In this document: piece by piece, positions 34,912 through 45,162 of the stretch
Numbering within the stretch: the stretch's first letter is position 1
How the letters are laid out: the number at the start of each line of letters is the position of its first letter
Source: Bradyrhizobium sp. CCGUVB1N3
GTDB taxonomy: Bacteria > Pseudomonadota > Alphaproteobacteria > Rhizobiales > Xanthobacteraceae
Assembly: GCF_024199925.1 (NCBI RefSeq)
Contig: NZ_JANADR010000001.1
Coordinates: 3,410,001 to 3,474,000, forward strand
Direction: 5' to 3'
DNA length: 64,000 bases
Made by a program: the position numbers and the translations under genes
The notes under the pieces: generated by a model
Databases searched by the model: none
Seen by the model: the letters and a program-made list of their open reading frames with translations, nothing else
What the model was told of the DNA's origin: nothing

Positions 34912-35050
34912 GTTTTCGCCGGGTTGAGCGAGGCAGGTTCCAGTTTTTTCATGCTCCGATGTGGCAGCTTGATTTGGAATTTCGCTGACGTTCTATTTCC
35001 AAGACTGCGTGCTTGCGTTGGATTCGGATACGCACCTGCGGGGGAATGAC

Positions 35051-38000
35051 ATGAGCGACCTCGATCCCGGACCAGTTTCGCAATCCGGTCGTCGCGTCCC
35101 CAAACGACAAGTAAATGGCACTCCGGAAGCCGACTCCCGGCAGGAATTGCTGCTGGCATTGCAAGCGATGCGCAGCGGTGATTTTTCCGTGCGCATGAGC
35201 GGCGATTATCTCGGCATCGACGGCAAGATCGCCGACACCTTCAACGAGATCATCGCCGCCAACCAGCGCATGGCGCAGCAGCTCGAGCTGGTCGGCCAGG
35301 TGGTGGGCCGCGAAGGCAAGACGCGACAGCGCGTGAAGTTCGGGCTTGCGAGCGGCTCGTGGGCCGACATGGAAGGCTCGGTCAACACGCTGATCGACGA
35401 TCTCCTGTGGCCGACGCGTGAGGTGACGCGCGCGGTCGCGGCGGTGGCGCAAGGCGACCTGCTGCAAACCGTCAAGCTCGACGTCGACGGCCGCCCGCTG
35501 CGCGGCGAATTCTTGCAGTCGGCGACCATCGTCAACACCATGATCAAGCAGCTCGGCGTGTTCACCTCCGAGGTGACGCGTGTGGCGCGCGAGGTCGGCA
35601 CCGAAGGCAAGCTCGGAGGCCAGGCCCAGGTGCCGGAAGTGACCGGCGTCTGGAAGGATTTGACCGAGAGCGTCAACTCGATGGCGAACAACCTGACCAA
35701 CCAGGTGCGCAACCTCGCGGAGGTGACGATCGCGGTGGCCAATGGCGACCTGTCCAAGAAAATCACGGTCGACGTCCGCGGCGAGATTTTGCAGCTCAAG
35801 GAGGCCATCAACACGATGGTGGACCAGCTCCGCTCCTTCGCCTCGGAAGTGACGCGCGTGGCGCGCGAGGTCGGCACCGACGGCAAGCTCGGCGGCCAGG
35901 CCATCGTGCCCGGCGTGGCCGGCACCTGGAAGGACCTCACCGACTCCGTCAATGCGATGTGCGGCAACCTGACCGCGCAGGTGCGCAACATCGCCCACGT
36001 GACCACGGCGGTCGCCCGCGGCGACCTGTCCCGCAAAATCACCGTGGACGTGCGCGGCGAGATTCTGGAGTTGAAGGACACCATCAACACCATGGTGGAC
36101 CAACTCAACTCCTTTGCTTCCGAGGTGACGCGCGTGGCGCGCGAGGTCGGCACCGAAGGCAAGCTCGGCGGCCAGGCGCAAGTGCCTGGTGTGGCCGGCA
36201 CCTGGAAGGACCTCACCGACAACGTCAACTTCATGGCCTCGAACCTGACTGCGCAGGTCCGCAACATCGCCGACGTCGCGACCGCGATCGCGAGCGGCGA
36301 TCTCTCCAAGAAGATTACGGTGAACGTATCGGGCGAGATCCTTCAGCTGAAGGAAACGCTCAACACGATGGTCGACCAGCTCAACGCGTTCGCCGGCGAA
36401 GTGACGCGCGTGGCACGCGAGGTCGGTACCGAAGGGCGGCTCGGCGGCCAGGCCAACGTGCTCGGCGTCGCCGGCACCTGGAAGGACCTGACGGAGAGCG
36501 TCAACTCGATGGCGTCGAATCTCACCGCCCAGGTCCGCAACATCGCCGAGGTGACGACGGCGGTTGCCAACGGCGACCTCTCCAAGAAGATCACCGTGGA
36601 CGTGCGCGGCGAAATCCTGGAGCTGAAGGACACCATCAACACCATGGTGGACCAGCTCAACGCATTCGCGGGCGAAGTCACGCGCGTTGCGCGCGAGGTC
36701 GGCACCGAAGGCAAGCTCGGCGGCCAGGCCATGGTGCGTGGCGTTGCCGGCACCTGGAAAGATCTCACCGACAGCGTCAACTCGATGGCCTCGAACCTCA
36801 CCGGCCAGGTCCGCAACATCGCGGAGGTGGCGACCGCGGTCGCCAAGGGCGACCTGTCGAAGAAGATCACCGTGAACGTGTCGGGCGAAATCCTCCAGCT
36901 CAAGGAAACGCTCAACACGATGGTCGACCAGCTCAACGCGTTCGCCGGTGAGGTCACGCGCGTGGCGCGCGAGGTCGGCACCGAAGGCAAGCTCGGCGGC
37001 CAGGCCGAAGTGCCCGGCGTCGCCGGCACCTGGAAGGATCTCACCGACAGCGTCAACTCGATGGCGGGCAACCTCACCGCCCAGGTTCGCAACATCGCCG
37101 AGGTGGCGACCGCTATCGCGGGCGGCGACCTCTCGCGCAAGATCACCGTCGACGTACGCGGCGAGATTCTGCAGCTCAAGGACACCCTCAATACGATGGT
37201 CGACCAGCTCAACCGCTTCGCGGGCGAGGTGACGCGCGTGGCGCGCGAGGTCGGCACCGAAGGCCGCCTCGGCGGCCAGGCCAACGTGCCCGGCGTTGCC
37301 GGCACCTGGAAGGATCTCACCGACAGCGTCAACTCGATGGCGGGCAACCTTACCGCCCAGGTCCGCAATATCGCCGAAGTCACCACCGCCGTGGCGCGCG
37401 GCGACCTGTCACGCAAGATCACCGTGGACGTGAAGGGCGAAATCCTCGAGCTCAAAAACACCATCAACACGATGGTGGACCAGCTCAACGCCTTCGCTTC
37501 TGAAGTAACGCGCGTCGCGCGCGAGGTCGGCACCGAAGGCAAGCTCGGTGGCCAGGCCCAGGTGCCTGAAGTTGCCGGCACCTGGAAGGACCTCACCGAC
37601 AACGTCAACTTCATGGCCTCGAACCTGACCGCGCAGGTCCGTAACATCGCCGAGGTGGCGACCGCGATCGCCGGCGGTGACCTTTCGAAAAAGATCACGG
37701 TGGACGTCCGCGGCGAGATCCTGCTGCTCAAGGACACCCTCAACACGATGGTCGAGCAGCTCCGCTCGTTCGCCGCCGAAGTGACGCGCGTCGCACGCGA
37801 GGTCGGCACCGAAGGGCGGCTCGGCGGTCAGGCCGTGGTGCCCGGCGTCGGCGGCACCTGGAAGGACCTCACCGACAACGTCAACTTGCTCGCCGCAAAC
37901 CTCACCACGCAGGTGCGCAACATCGCCGAGGTCACGACCGCCGTCGCGCGCGGCGACCTGTCTCGCAAAATCACGGTCGACGTGAAGGGCGAAATCCTCG

Positions 38001-41000
38001 AGCTGAAGAATACCATCAACACCATGGTGGACCAGCTCAACGCCTTCGCCGGCGAAGTCACGCGCGTCGCGCGCGAGGTCGGCACCGAAGGCAAGCTCGG
38101 CGGCCAGGCCCAGGTGCCCGGTGTCGCCGGCACCTGGAAGGATCTCACCGACACCGTGAACTTCATGGCGGCGAACCTCACCGAGCAGGTACGCGGCATC
38201 GTCAAGGTCGTGACCGCGGTCGCCAACGGCGACCTCAAGCAGAATCTCACCGTGAAGTCGAAGGGCGAGGTCGCAGCGCTGGCCGACACCATCAACAACA
38301 TGACCGAGACGCTCGCGACCTTCGCCGATCAGGTAACGTCGGTGGCGCGCGAGGTCGGCGTCGAGGGGCGCCTCGGCGGCCAGGCCAACGTGCCGGGCGC
38401 CGCCGGCACCTGGAAAGACCTCACCGGCAACGTCAACCTGCTGGCGGCCAACCTCACGTCGCAGGTGCGAGCCATCGCTGAGGTCGCGACCGCCGTGACC
38501 AAGGGCGACCTGACCCGCTCGATCCAGGTCGATGCCCGCGGCGAGGTCGCGGAGCTGAAAGACAACATCAACACCATGATCACCAACCTGCGTCTCACGA
38601 CGGACGTGAACACCGAGCAGGATTGGCTGAAAACGAACCTCGCCAAATTCACCAACATGCTCCAGGGCCAGCGCGACCTCACCACCGTCGGCCGTCTCCT
38701 GCTCTCCGAGCTGTCGCCACTGGTGAACGCCCATACCGGCGTGATCTACCAGATCGAGAACGAGGACAGCCCGCAGCTCCGCCTGCTCGCCTCTTATGCC
38801 GGCGACGGCGCCTATCCCTATCCGCAGGTGCTGCAATTCGGTGACGGTCTCGCCGGGCAATGCGCACTCGACAAGCGCCCGCGCATAGTCGCGGACATCC
38901 CGGCCGACGTGGTGCCGGTCAACTCGGCGCTGCTGCGCGCCGTGCCGAAAAACCTGGTGGTGTTGCCCGTGCTGTTCGAGAGCCAGGTCAAGGCGGTGAT
39001 CGAGCTCGCCTCGCTCGCCTCCTTCACGACCTCGCAAATGACATTCCTCGAGCAGCTCACCGACTCCATCGGCATCGTCCTCAACTCGATCGAGGCGACG
39101 ATGCAGACCGAAGGCCTACTCAAGCAGTCACAACAGCTCGCGGGCGAGCTCCAGGCCCAGCAGCGTGAATTGCAGCAGACCAACGATCAGCTCGAGCAGA
39201 AGGCGCAGCAGCTCGCCGAGCGCAACGTGGAGGTCGAGCGCAAGAACCAGGAGATCGAACAGGCCCGCCGCGCGCTGGAGGAAAAAGCGACCGAGCTCGC
39301 GCTGACCTCGAAATACAAGTCCGAATTCCTCGCCAATATGAGCCACGAACTGCGCACGCCGCTGAACTCGATCCTGATTCTCGGCCAGCAACTCACCGAC
39401 AACCCGGATGGCAACCTCTCGGCCAAGCAGGTCGAGTTCGCCCGCACGATCCACGGCGCCGGCACTGACCTGTTGAACCTGATCAGCGACATTCTCGATC
39501 TTTCCAAGATCGAGTCCGGCACGGTGACCGTCGACGCCGAGGAGATCCTGACCGCAAACCTGCTGGAGACCGTCGGGCGTCCGTTCCGGCACGAGGCCGA
39601 GAACCGCAACCTGTCCTTCAACATCGAGGTCGATCCGAACCTCGCCCGCAGCATCGTCACCGACTCCAAGCGGCTGCAGCAGGTGTTGAAGAACCTGTTG
39701 TCGAACGCCTTCAAGTTCACGGCCGAAGGCGTCGTGCGGCTGAAGGTCGCCGGCGTGCTTGGCGGCTGGACGCCGGATCACCCCGTGCTCAACGCTGCGC
39801 CGGCAGTGATCGCGTTCGAGGTCTCCGATACCGGTATCGGCATTCCCCTGGAGAAGCAGAAGCTGATCTTCGAGGCCTTCCAGCAGGCCGACGCCGGCAC
39901 CAGCCGCAAATATGGCGGCACCGGCCTTGGGCTCGCCATCAGCCGCGAACTCGCAAGCCTGCTCGGCGGCGAAATCCACCTGCGCAGCGCGACCGGCAGG
40001 GGCTCCACCTTCACGCTGTACCTGCCGCTGAAATACTCGGGACCGACACTCGCGCCACGGGCCGCGCCCGTAGCCAACCAGCCGCCCGCGCTCCAGGCGC
40101 AGGCGACTGCGCCCGAGCGCGTCATCGAGCAACTGCCCGACGACCGCCTCAATCTCGAGCCGGGTGATACCATTCTGCTGATCGTCGAGGACGATCCGCA
40201 TTACGCCCGCGTGCTGGTCGATCTCGCCCGCGACAAGGGTTTCAAGGTGCTGGTCGCCGCGCGCGGCGCCGAAGCCCTCGAGCTCGCCAAGCAATACCAG
40301 CCGACCGCGGTATCGCTCGACGTGTTCCTGCCGGATATGCTGGGCTGGACGGTGTTGAGCCAGCTCAAGCACAATCCGCTGACCCGGCACATCCCCGTGC
40401 AGATCATCACGCTGGACGAGGATCGCCAGCACGCGCTCGCGCGCGGCGCCTTCTCCTTCGTCAACAAGCCGACAACGACCGAAGGCGTTTCCGCCGCACT
40501 GACCCAGATCAAGGAATATGCAAGGCCGCGGCGCAAGCGGCTCCTCATCGTCGAGGACAACGAGGCGGAGCAGCTCTCCATCCGCGAGCTGCTGCATCAC
40601 GACGACATCGAGATCGTGGCCACCGACACCGGCGCCGGCGCGCTCTCGACGCTGCGCGACGCTCCTTACGACTGCGTGGTGCTGGACCTGCGTCTGCCGG
40701 ACATGAGCGGCTTCGAGGTGCTGGACCAGATCCGCAGCGACGAGGCTCTGTCGAATATTCCGGTCGTGGTCTTCACTGGCCGAGAGCTCTCGGCCGAAGA
40801 GGATGCCGAGCTCCACACCATGGCGCGCAGCATCGTGGTCAAGGGCGTGGAGTCACCCGAACGCCTGCTCGACGAGACAGCGCTGTTCCTGCACCGGGTG
40901 ATCACGGAGCTGCCGACCGAAAAGCAGCGCATGCTGGAGAAGCTGAACAGTTCCGACGAGGATCTGATCGGCAAGACCGCGCTGCTCGTCGACGACGATG

Positions 41001-41338
41001 CCCGCAACATCTTCGCGCTGTCGAGCGTGCTGGAACGGCGCGGCATGAAGGTGTTGACCGCCACGACCGGCCGCGAAGCGGTGACGCTGGTGGAGTCCAG
41101 TCCGGAGATCGCGATCGTGTTGATGGACATCATGATGCCGCAGATGGATGGGTATCAGACCATCGGCGTGATCCGCGAGAACCCGGCCCTTTTGCGCCTG
41201 CCGATCATCGCGCTGACTGCGAAGGCGATGAAGGGCGACCGAGAGAAATGTCTGGAAGCGGGTGCTTCCGACTACCTCGCCAAACCCGTCAACACCGATC
41301 AGTTGCTGCTTGCGATCCGCATGTGGCTGCATCGCTGA
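35051..41338 (+). CDS. Giant soluble poly-HAMP hybrid histidine kinase with three receiver domains
   Basis: 2095 residues from [11 protein letters not shown] degenerate HAMP unit precedes residue 173. Eleven 92-residue HAMP modules ([18 protein letters not shown]...GDLS(K/R)KITV...NTMVDQL) fill residues 174-1185. A GAF domain follows at about 1206-1345, a Gln/Glu-rich coiled coil at 1355-1425, HisKA with phospho-His about 1432 ([11 protein letters not shown]) and an HATPase to about 1670. Three REC domains end it, with Asp in [16 protein letters not shown] and [12 protein letters not shown]. No membrane helix is visible. The layout recalls fungal group III (Nik1/Os-1) osmosensing kinases. A REC-PAS-HWE kinase gene starts 13 bp downstream. 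Confidence 0.93.
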   Translation: MSDLDPGPVSQSGRRVPKRQVNGTPEADSRQELLLALQAMRSGDFSVRMSGDYLGIDGKIADTFNEIIAANQRMAQQLELVGQVVGREGKTRQRVKFGLASGSWADMEGSVNTLIDDLLWPTREVTRAVAAVAQGDLLQTVKLDVDGRPLRGEFLQSATIVNTMIKQLGVFTSEVTRVAREVGTEGKLGGQAQVPEVTGVWKDLTESVNSMANNLTNQVRNLAEVTIAVANGDLSKKITVDVRGEILQLKEAINTMVDQLRSFASEVTRVAREVGTDGKLGGQAIVPGVAGTWKDLTDSVNAMCGNLTAQVRNIAHVTTAVARGDLSRKITVDVRGEILELKDTINTMVDQLNSFASEVTRVAREVGTEGKLGGQAQVPGVAGTWKDLTDNVNFMASNLTAQVRNIADVATAIASGDLSKKITVNVSGEILQLKETLNTMVDQLNAFAGEVTRVAREVGTEGRLGGQANVLGVAGTWKDLTESVNSMASNLTAQVRNIAEVTTAVANGDLSKKITVDVRGEILELKDTINTMVDQLNAFAGEVTRVAREVGTEGKLGGQAMVRGVAGTWKDLTDSVNSMASNLTGQVRNIAEVATAVAKGDLSKKITVNVSGEILQLKETLNTMVDQLNAFAGEVTRVAREVGTEGKLGGQAEVPGVAGTWKDLTDSVNSMAGNLTAQVRNIAEVATAIAGGDLSRKITVDVRGEILQLKDTLNTMVDQLNRFAGEVTRVAREVGTEGRLGGQANVPGVAGTWKDLTDSVNSMAGNLTAQVRNIAEVTTAVARGDLSRKITVDVKGEILELKNTINTMVDQLNAFASEVTRVAREVGTEGKLGGQAQVPEVAGTWKDLTDNVNFMASNLTAQVRNIAEVATAIAGGDLSKKITVDVRGEILLLKDTLNTMVEQLRSFAAEVTRVAREVGTEGRLGGQAVVPGVGGTWKDLTDNVNLLAANLTTQVRNIAEVTTAVARGDLSRKITVDVKGEILELKNTINTMVDQLNAFAGEVTRVAREVGTEGKLGGQAQVPGVAGTWKDLTDTVNFMAANLTEQVRGIVKVVTAVANGDLKQNLTVKSKGEVAALADTINNMTETLATFADQVTSVAREVGVEGRLGGQANVPGAAGTWKDLTGNVNLLAANLTSQVRAIAEVATAVTKGDLTRSIQVDARGEVAELKDNINTMITNLRLTTDVNTEQDWLKTNLAKFTNMLQGQRDLTTVGRLLLSELSPLVNAHTGVIYQIENEDSPQLRLLASYAGDGAYPYPQVLQFGDGLAGQCALDKRPRIVADIPADVVPVNSALLRAVPKNLVVLPVLFESQVKAVIELASLASFTTSQMTFLEQLTDSIGIVLNSIEATMQTEGLLKQSQQLAGELQAQQRELQQTNDQLEQKAQQLAERNVEVERKNQEIEQARRALEEKATELALTSKYKSEFLANMSHELRTPLNSILILGQQLTDNPDGNLSAKQVEFARTIHGAGTDLLNLISDILDLSKIESGTVTVDAEEILTANLLETVGRPFRHEAENRNLSFNIEVDPNLARSIVTDSKRLQQVLKNLLSNAFKFTAEGVVRLKVAGVLGGWTPDHPVLNAAPAVIAFEVSDTGIGIPLEKQKLIFEAFQQADAGTSRKYGGTGLGLAISRELASLLGGEIHLRSATGRGSTFTLYLPLKYSGPTLAPRAAPVANQPPALQAQATAPERVIEQLPDDRLNLEPGDTILLIVEDDPHYARVLVDLARDKGFKVLVAARGAEALELAKQYQPTAVSLDVFLPDMLGWTVLSQLKHNPLTRHIPVQIITLDEDRQHALARGAFSFVNKPTTTEGVSAALTQIKEYARPRRKRLLIVEDNEAEQLSIRELLHHDDIEIVATDTGAGALSTLRDAPYDCVVLDLRLPDMSGFEVLDQIRSDEALSNIPVVVFTGRELSAEEDAELHTMARSIVVKGVESPERLLDETALFLHRVITELPTEKQRMLEKLNSSDEDLIGKTALLVDDDARNIFALSSVLERRGMKVLTATTGREAVTLVESSPEIAIVLMDIMMPQMDGYQTIGVIRENPALLRLPIIALTAKAMKGDREKCLEAGASDYLAKPVNTDQLLLAIRMWLHR
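35570..38605 (+). repeat. Eleven tandem 276-bp units encoding HAMP modules
   Basis: Each unit starts at GA(A/G)GT(G/C)ACGCG-type sequence, at 35570, 35846, 36122, 36398, 36674 and so on, with a constant 276-base period to 38605. The inner units are closest to each other; the last two diverge ([15 protein letters not shown]). The similarity suggests duplication or gene conversion and could allow copy-number change in frame. Confidence 0.9.
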
Positions 41339-41351
41339 GTGGGATCCGAGT

Positions 41352-42830
41352 ATGGACCACGAAAAGGTCAACATCCTCCTCGTCGACGACCAGCCGGCGA
41401 AGCTGCTCGCCTATGAGGTGATCCTGAAGGATCTCGGCGAGAACCTCGTGATCGCCTCCTCCGGCCGCGAAGCGCTGGAGATCTTGCTGAAGAGCGAGAT
41501 CGCGGTAATCCTGGTCGACGTCTGCATGCCCGAGCTCGACGGCTTCGAGCTCGCGGCGATGATCCGCGAGCATCCGCGCTTCCAGAAGATCGCGATGATC
41601 TTCATCTCGGCAATCCAGGTCTCCGATATCGATCGCCTGCGCGGCTACGAGATGGGCGCGGTCGACTACGTTCCGGTGCCGGAGGTGCTGCGCGCCAAGA
41701 TCAAGGTGTTCGCCGAGCTCTATCGCAAGACGCGCGAGCTCGAGCGGCTGAACCGGGAGCTGGAGGATCGCGTTCGCGCGCGCACCGCCGAGCTCGAAAG
41801 CTCCACCGCCAAGCTGCTCGAGAGCGAGCAGCGGCGCAGCATGGCGATCGCCGCCGGCAAGATGGGATCCTGGGACTGGGACTGGATCAACGGCGACTGG
41901 ATGTGGGACGAGGGCCAGTATCGCATCTTCGGCGTCAGCCCGGAGGCCTTCGACGTCACCTCGGCCAGCGTGCAGGCGCTGCTGCACCCCGATGATGTCG
42001 ATCAATTCCGCAAGGCGATCGCCGAATTCAACACGGGCACACGCGCCTATGAAGCCGAATTCCGCATTCAGCGGCCGGATGGCGAGGTGCGCTGGTGCGT
42101 CGGAACGGCGGCGGCGACGCTGGACGGAAACGGTCGCGTGGTGCGGGTGAGCGGCGTCACTGTCGACATCACCGAGCGCAAGCGCGCCGAGGAGCGGCAG
42201 AACCTGCTCGCCCGTGAAGTCGATCACCGCGCCAAGAACGCCCTGGCGCTCGCGCAATCAATCGTCCGGCTGACCCGCGCCGACGACGTCAAGACCTACG
42301 TCAACGCCGTCGAAGGACGCATCAATGCGCTGGCGCGCGTGCACACCATCCTGTCGCTGTCGAGCTGGCAGGGGGCCGAGATCAGCAAGCTGATCGAGGA
42401 GGAGCTTGCCCCCTACTCGCTCGGCGGCCAGATTCGTCTGTCGGGTCCCGAGGTGCAGCTGGTTCCCGCTACCGCGCAGACGCTGGCGCTTGCACTGCAC
42501 GAGCTGTTCACCAATTCGGCCAAATACGGCGCGCTGTCGACGCGGTCGGGGCGACTTGCGATCGGCTGGGAGGTAGATGGCGAGATGCTCGCGCTGACCT
42601 GGGAGGAATCCGGGGGGCCGCTGGTCAGGCAGCCAAAGACGCGCGGCTTCGGCACCAAGAGCCTGCTTGCGAGCGTCGAGTCCCAGCTCGGCGGACAGGC
42701 GCAATTCGATTGGCGTGCCGAGGGTCTTCTGTGCCGCCTCGAAGTGCCGCTGACGCGGAAGGCGACGCTGCCGGCAGCCGAAAAATTCGACGCTGCGATC
42801 GCCGGCGAATTGCAGCGCGCCTCAGGCTAG
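41352..42830 (+). CDS. REC-PAS-HWE-type sensor histidine kinase
   Basis: 492 residues. It has an N-terminal receiver domain (ILLVDDQPAKLLAYE, phospho-Asp in VILVDVCMPELDG) and a coiled linker (ELERLNRELEDRVRARTAEL). A PAS/PAC domain lies at about 165-285 (GSWDWDWINGDWMWDEGQYR, FRIQRPDGEVRWC). The HWE/HisKA_2 kinase follows, with His292 in EVDHRAKNALALAQ and ALHELFTNSAKYGALS. It starts 13 bp after the poly-HAMP kinase and is surely co-transcribed. HWE kinases often feed PhyR in the general stress response. Confidence 0.92.
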   Translation: MDHEKVNILLVDDQPAKLLAYEVILKDLGENLVIASSGREALEILLKSEIAVILVDVCMPELDGFELAAMIREHPRFQKIAMIFISAIQVSDIDRLRGYEMGAVDYVPVPEVLRAKIKVFAELYRKTRELERLNRELEDRVRARTAELESSTAKLLESEQRRSMAIAAGKMGSWDWDWINGDWMWDEGQYRIFGVSPEAFDVTSASVQALLHPDDVDQFRKAIAEFNTGTRAYEAEFRIQRPDGEVRWCVGTAAATLDGNGRVVRVSGVTVDITERKRAEERQNLLAREVDHRAKNALALAQSIVRLTRADDVKTYVNAVEGRINALARVHTILSLSSWQGAEISKLIEEELAPYSLGGQIRLSGPEVQLVPATAQTLALALHELFTNSAKYGALSTRSGRLAIGWEVDGEMLALTWEESGGPLVRQPKTRGFGTKSLLASVESQLGGQAQFDWRAEGLLCRLEVPLTRKATLPAAEKFDAAIAGELQRASG

Positions 42831-43048
42831 CGCCGGGCACACACCCTCACCGCCTGCATCTGCAACGGCGCATCCGCGATGCGCCCCTCGAGCCACGCTT
42901 CGCTCCGCTCAAGATCGCGCAGGGCCATCGCATAGCTTCGCGCGGCGCGCTGCTCCGCGCCACGCGGCAGCGTGCGCGCCTTGCGCAGCATTTCCGCCGC
43001 CGCGTTGCGATAGGCAAGCGAGCGGTACAGAAAGATCACCTTTCCCAT
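42827..43048 (-). CDS. Small hypothetical protein
   Basis: 73 residues: MGKVIFLYRSLAYRNAAAEM, then RKARTLPRGAEQRAARSYAM and LRDLERSEAWLEGRIADAPL. It is helical and basic, with GAGGGAAG near the start. It overlaps the end of the HWE kinase gene by 4 bp, convergently. A GGAAC-N16-CGAT sequence upstream is only a weak promoter match. Confidence 0.65.
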   Translation of the reverse strand: MGKVIFLYRSLAYRNAAAEMLRKARTLPRGAEQRAARSYAMALRDLERSEAWLEGRIADAPLQMQAVRVCARR

Positions 43049-43158
43049 GATCGAGCTTCCCTCGTCGTTGCTTCGGTCCTCATCTTCACAGGCCTCGCAT
43101 GAACGCCACCTGAAGATCGCTCACCGTGAATGTTTGTTCCGGAAGATGCGGTGTTCGA

Positions 43159-43183
43159 GGAACTCACGGTGATCCGGCGCGTT
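43159..43183 (+). promoter_or_regulatory. Putative EcfG-type promoter for the 43209 gene
   Basis: A perfect GGAAC-N16-CGTT match whose -10 ends 25 bases before the ATG at 43209. Confidence 0.65.
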
Positions 43184-43208
43184 TTCAGGATGATTGTCGA
43201 GGGTGACA

Positions 43209-43466
43209 ATGCGAACGCGAAAATCGCCACGCTTGGTTTCGACCGCAGGCGCCATCACGCTGATGACGCAGGCGATGATGGGCGCGGCCCTCGGGCTCGC
43301 CTTTGGCCTCGCGCTCGTGCTCATCAATCCTGCCGTTGCGGCGCTGCTCAGAGCTGGTGGAAGCCCGACGATTGTCGTGTTTGTCATCACACTCGTGACG
43401 AGCTTTGCGATCGGCGCAACGCTGACCGGGGTCGTGTTCGTTTTGATGGATGACGAAGAAACTTGA
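43209..43466 (+). CDS. Small two-helix membrane protein
   Basis: 85 residues from MRTRKSPRLV, with GAGGGTGACA upstream. Two hydrophobic helices (MMGAALGLAFGLALVLINPA and IVVFVITLVTSFAIGATLTG) with a basic N-terminus and acidic tail MDDEET. It is an inner-membrane protein of unknown role; the promoter suggests stress control. Confidence 0.78.
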   Translation: MRTRKSPRLVSTAGAITLMTQAMMGAALGLAFGLALVLINPAVAALLRAGGSPTIVVFVITLVTSFAIGATLTGVVFVLMDDEET

Positions 43467-43607
43467 AGCACGCGTTGCGGCGCATGCGGCATCATCGAGG
43501 CCGGCACGCTGCAACTGGCGAATGGCCGACCCAGGTTCGAGAATCTCGGCGCGCAGTTTCAGAGTCCGGTACGCATCCGGGTCCTCATCCACGGCGAGCA
43601 CCCGGCT

Positions 43608-43901
43608 TCACCGGCGGACGGCCATGCGGGCCGGTTTGTGACCGTTCTTGTTGGGATCGCTCTTGAGGCCCGCGCGGAGGCCCATCCGCTCGCCGATATT
43701 GGGCAGGAGATCGCCGCCACCGGCCGACTTCCAGTCGACGATTAGTTGCTTCATGTCCTGGCGCAATCCGAGCAATCGGAGCGCGCTTTCGCTGCAATCA
43801 CGATCGCGGTTGACGAGATCGCGCACCGACGCCTCAAGGTCGATCATCTCAGACCTTAACACACTGATTTTACGACGAATTTCATTAATTCTGTTGTCCA
43901 T
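43608..43901 (-). CDS. Small coiled-coil protein
   Basis: 97 residues. Residues 1-60 are a charged helix (MDNRINEIRRKISVLRSEMI, LEASVRDLVNRDRDC). Then LRLLGLRQDMKQLIVDWKSA and a basic Pro/Asn tail. An AT-rich region divergent from the DUF3072 gene contains a plausible TTGACT/TTCTAA promoter. No known family is certain. Confidence 0.72.
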   Translation of the reverse strand: MDNRINEIRRKISVLRSEMIDLEASVRDLVNRDRDCSESALRLLGLRQDMKQLIVDWKSAGGGDLLPNIGERMGLRAGLKSDPNKNGHKPARMAVRR

Positions 43902-43962
43902 GACTTGTTAGAACAAAATAAGAACATATAGTCAAGAAACGATTCAGGGATGGAGAGTGGAA

Positions 43963-44157
43963 ATGCGAGTGGAAGGTAAATACGACGCCAAGGATTTCCT
44001 CGCCGCGCAGATGACGCGGGCCCAGGTCCTGCGGCTGAGGCGGCTAAGCGAGGAGGCCTATCAGCCCGGCCAGTATGCCAGGGATCTCAGCTTCGACGAG
44101 GCGGCAAAGCGCATCCAGGCGCTGGAGGCCGAGATCGAGCTTGCCAATTCGTTCTGA
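43963..44157 (+). CDS. DUF3072 family small protein
   Basis: 64 residues from the ATG at 43963 (GGAGAG upstream; a GTG two codons earlier is possible). MTRAQVLRLRRLSEEAYQ and SFDEAAKRIQALEAEIEL match the helix-turn-helix-like DUF3072 pattern, which has no assigned function. It lies 70 bp upstream of the DUF6496 gene, which has its own promoter. Confidence 0.78.
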   Translation: MRVEGKYDAKDFLAAQMTRAQVLRLRRLSEEAYQPGQYARDLSFDEAAKRIQALEAEIELANSF

Positions 44158-44177
44158 CCTGCCGGGTCAGCTCGCTC

Positions 44178-44203
44178 GGAACTATTGCGCGCCAGGCACT
44201 GTT
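44178..44203 (+). promoter_or_regulatory. Putative EcfG-type promoter for the DUF6496 gene
   Basis: GGAAC, 17 bases, TGTT, ending 25 bases before the ATG at 44229. Confidence 0.5.
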
Positions 44204-44228
44204 CTCCCGCAACCGAGGGAGATCACCG

Positions 44229-44480
44229 ATGGCACGCAAGGCAAAGAAACGGCGCTATTCGAAGAGCTCCGGCAAGGATGTCGAAAGCGAGATGCGCCGT
44301 TACAAGAAAGGCACGGCCAAGAGCGGTCCTGGCGGACGCGGTGGACGCGTGAAGAGCCGCAAGCAGGCGATCGCGATCGGCGTGTCCAAAGCGCGCAAGA
44401 AGGGCAAGAAGGTCCCGAAGAAGAAGACGTCGAAGCGGACGAGCTCGAAGAAGAAGTCGAGCAAGAAGCGCTCACGGTGA
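44229..44480 (+). CDS. Highly basic DUF6496-like protein
   Basis: 83 residues. The N-terminal SSGKDVESEMRRYKKGTAKS and RKQAIAIGVSKARKKGKK match the DUF6496 pattern. The last 30 residues are Lys/Ser/Arg runs reminiscent of histone H1-like tails, so nucleic-acid binding is plausible (inference). GAGGGAGA lies before the ATG. Confidence 0.82.
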   Translation: MARKAKKRRYSKSSGKDVESEMRRYKKGTAKSGPGGRGGRVKSRKQAIAIGVSKARKKGKKVPKKKTSKRTSSKKKSSKKRSR

Positions 44481-44534
44481 GACGACATTCGGCGGCGAAG
44501 CTCTCGTGCGCCGCCCAATGTCGATGCGTCGCCC

Positions 44535-44897
44535 TCAGATCATAGTGCCGGGCATGAAGCAGCGGATCGAAATCCCGAACGCGGTCTTGACCGGCCACAC
44601 CATGGTGCGGCCGGCACGGTTGGGTTCAGTGATGATGGCTTCGTCAGGCACCTCGACCCATTGGCCGTCGATCCGAACGCGATAGTGCCCATTGTGGGAT
44701 TCCCAGTCCGGATCGGCGAGGGCGACGCCATCGGCATCCGAGCAGCAGGGACCGAGATGGCTGCGCAGGCTGTCGAACCAGGGCTTGAGAGGTGAATCCG
44801 TATAGCGCCCGTCATCCCGCCCGGCGGCGCTTTGGGCAAAGAGTATGAGCGGCGCAAGGAGCAGCGCGCCCCTGCTGAAGGCCCTCAATCGATCCAT
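44535..44897 (-). CDS. Exported hypothetical protein
   Basis: 120 residues from MDRLRAFSRG. A signal peptide (LLLAPLILFAQSAAGRD) leads to a mature domain with WFDSLRSHLGPCCSDADGVA, DPDWESHNGHYRVRIDGQWV and a late Cys in SIRCFMPGTM. The CC pair and conserved-looking core suggest a small disulphide-bonded periplasmic protein. No function is assigned. Confidence 0.75.
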   Translation of the reverse strand: MDRLRAFSRGALLLAPLILFAQSAAGRDDGRYTDSPLKPWFDSLRSHLGPCCSDADGVALADPDWESHNGHYRVRIDGQWVEVPDEAIITEPNRAGRTMVWPVKTAFGISIRCFMPGTMI

Positions 44898-45106
44898 CTT
44901 CGGCACCGACTTCCGACGAAGTCCGGTTCCACAAAGCGGCAACGCGACCGGAAGTTCCGCCTTGAGGACCGCCCTCGTCCGACGAGCAGCACAATGCGAC
45001 TCGTGACCACTTTGAGTTAGTGTGGTTTTTGGGGCCGAAGCCTGTCCGCAACGCTCCCGTTAACGCGAATGTTATCGGAAGCCTGTGGGAATCTCCCCGA
45101 GACGCG

Positions 45107-45132
45107 AAAAGGCGGCCCGCGGGCCGCCTTTT
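45107..45132 (-). terminator. Rho-independent terminator after degP
   Basis: A nearly perfect palindrome (AAAAGGCGGCC / GGCCGCCTTTT) about 30 bp after the degP stop. It carries A/T runs on both sides, so it could work in either direction. Confidence 0.85.
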
Positions 45133-45162
45133 GCCTGAGCTGCTTGAGGCCGATGCGCCGGC

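Noticed and set aside
36343..37809. Long minus-strand open frames opposite the HAMP repeats
   Set aside because: They are periodic shadows of the 276-bp repeat with Ser/Thr/Arg-rich sequence and no gene signals.
35570..38605. Regular repeats as a possible CRISPR array
   Set aside because: Units are 276 bp, coding and without variable spacers.
43135..43160. GGAAC-N16-CGAT on the minus strand before the 43048 gene
   Set aside because: The -10 element has an internal mismatch. It is too weak to list as a promoter.
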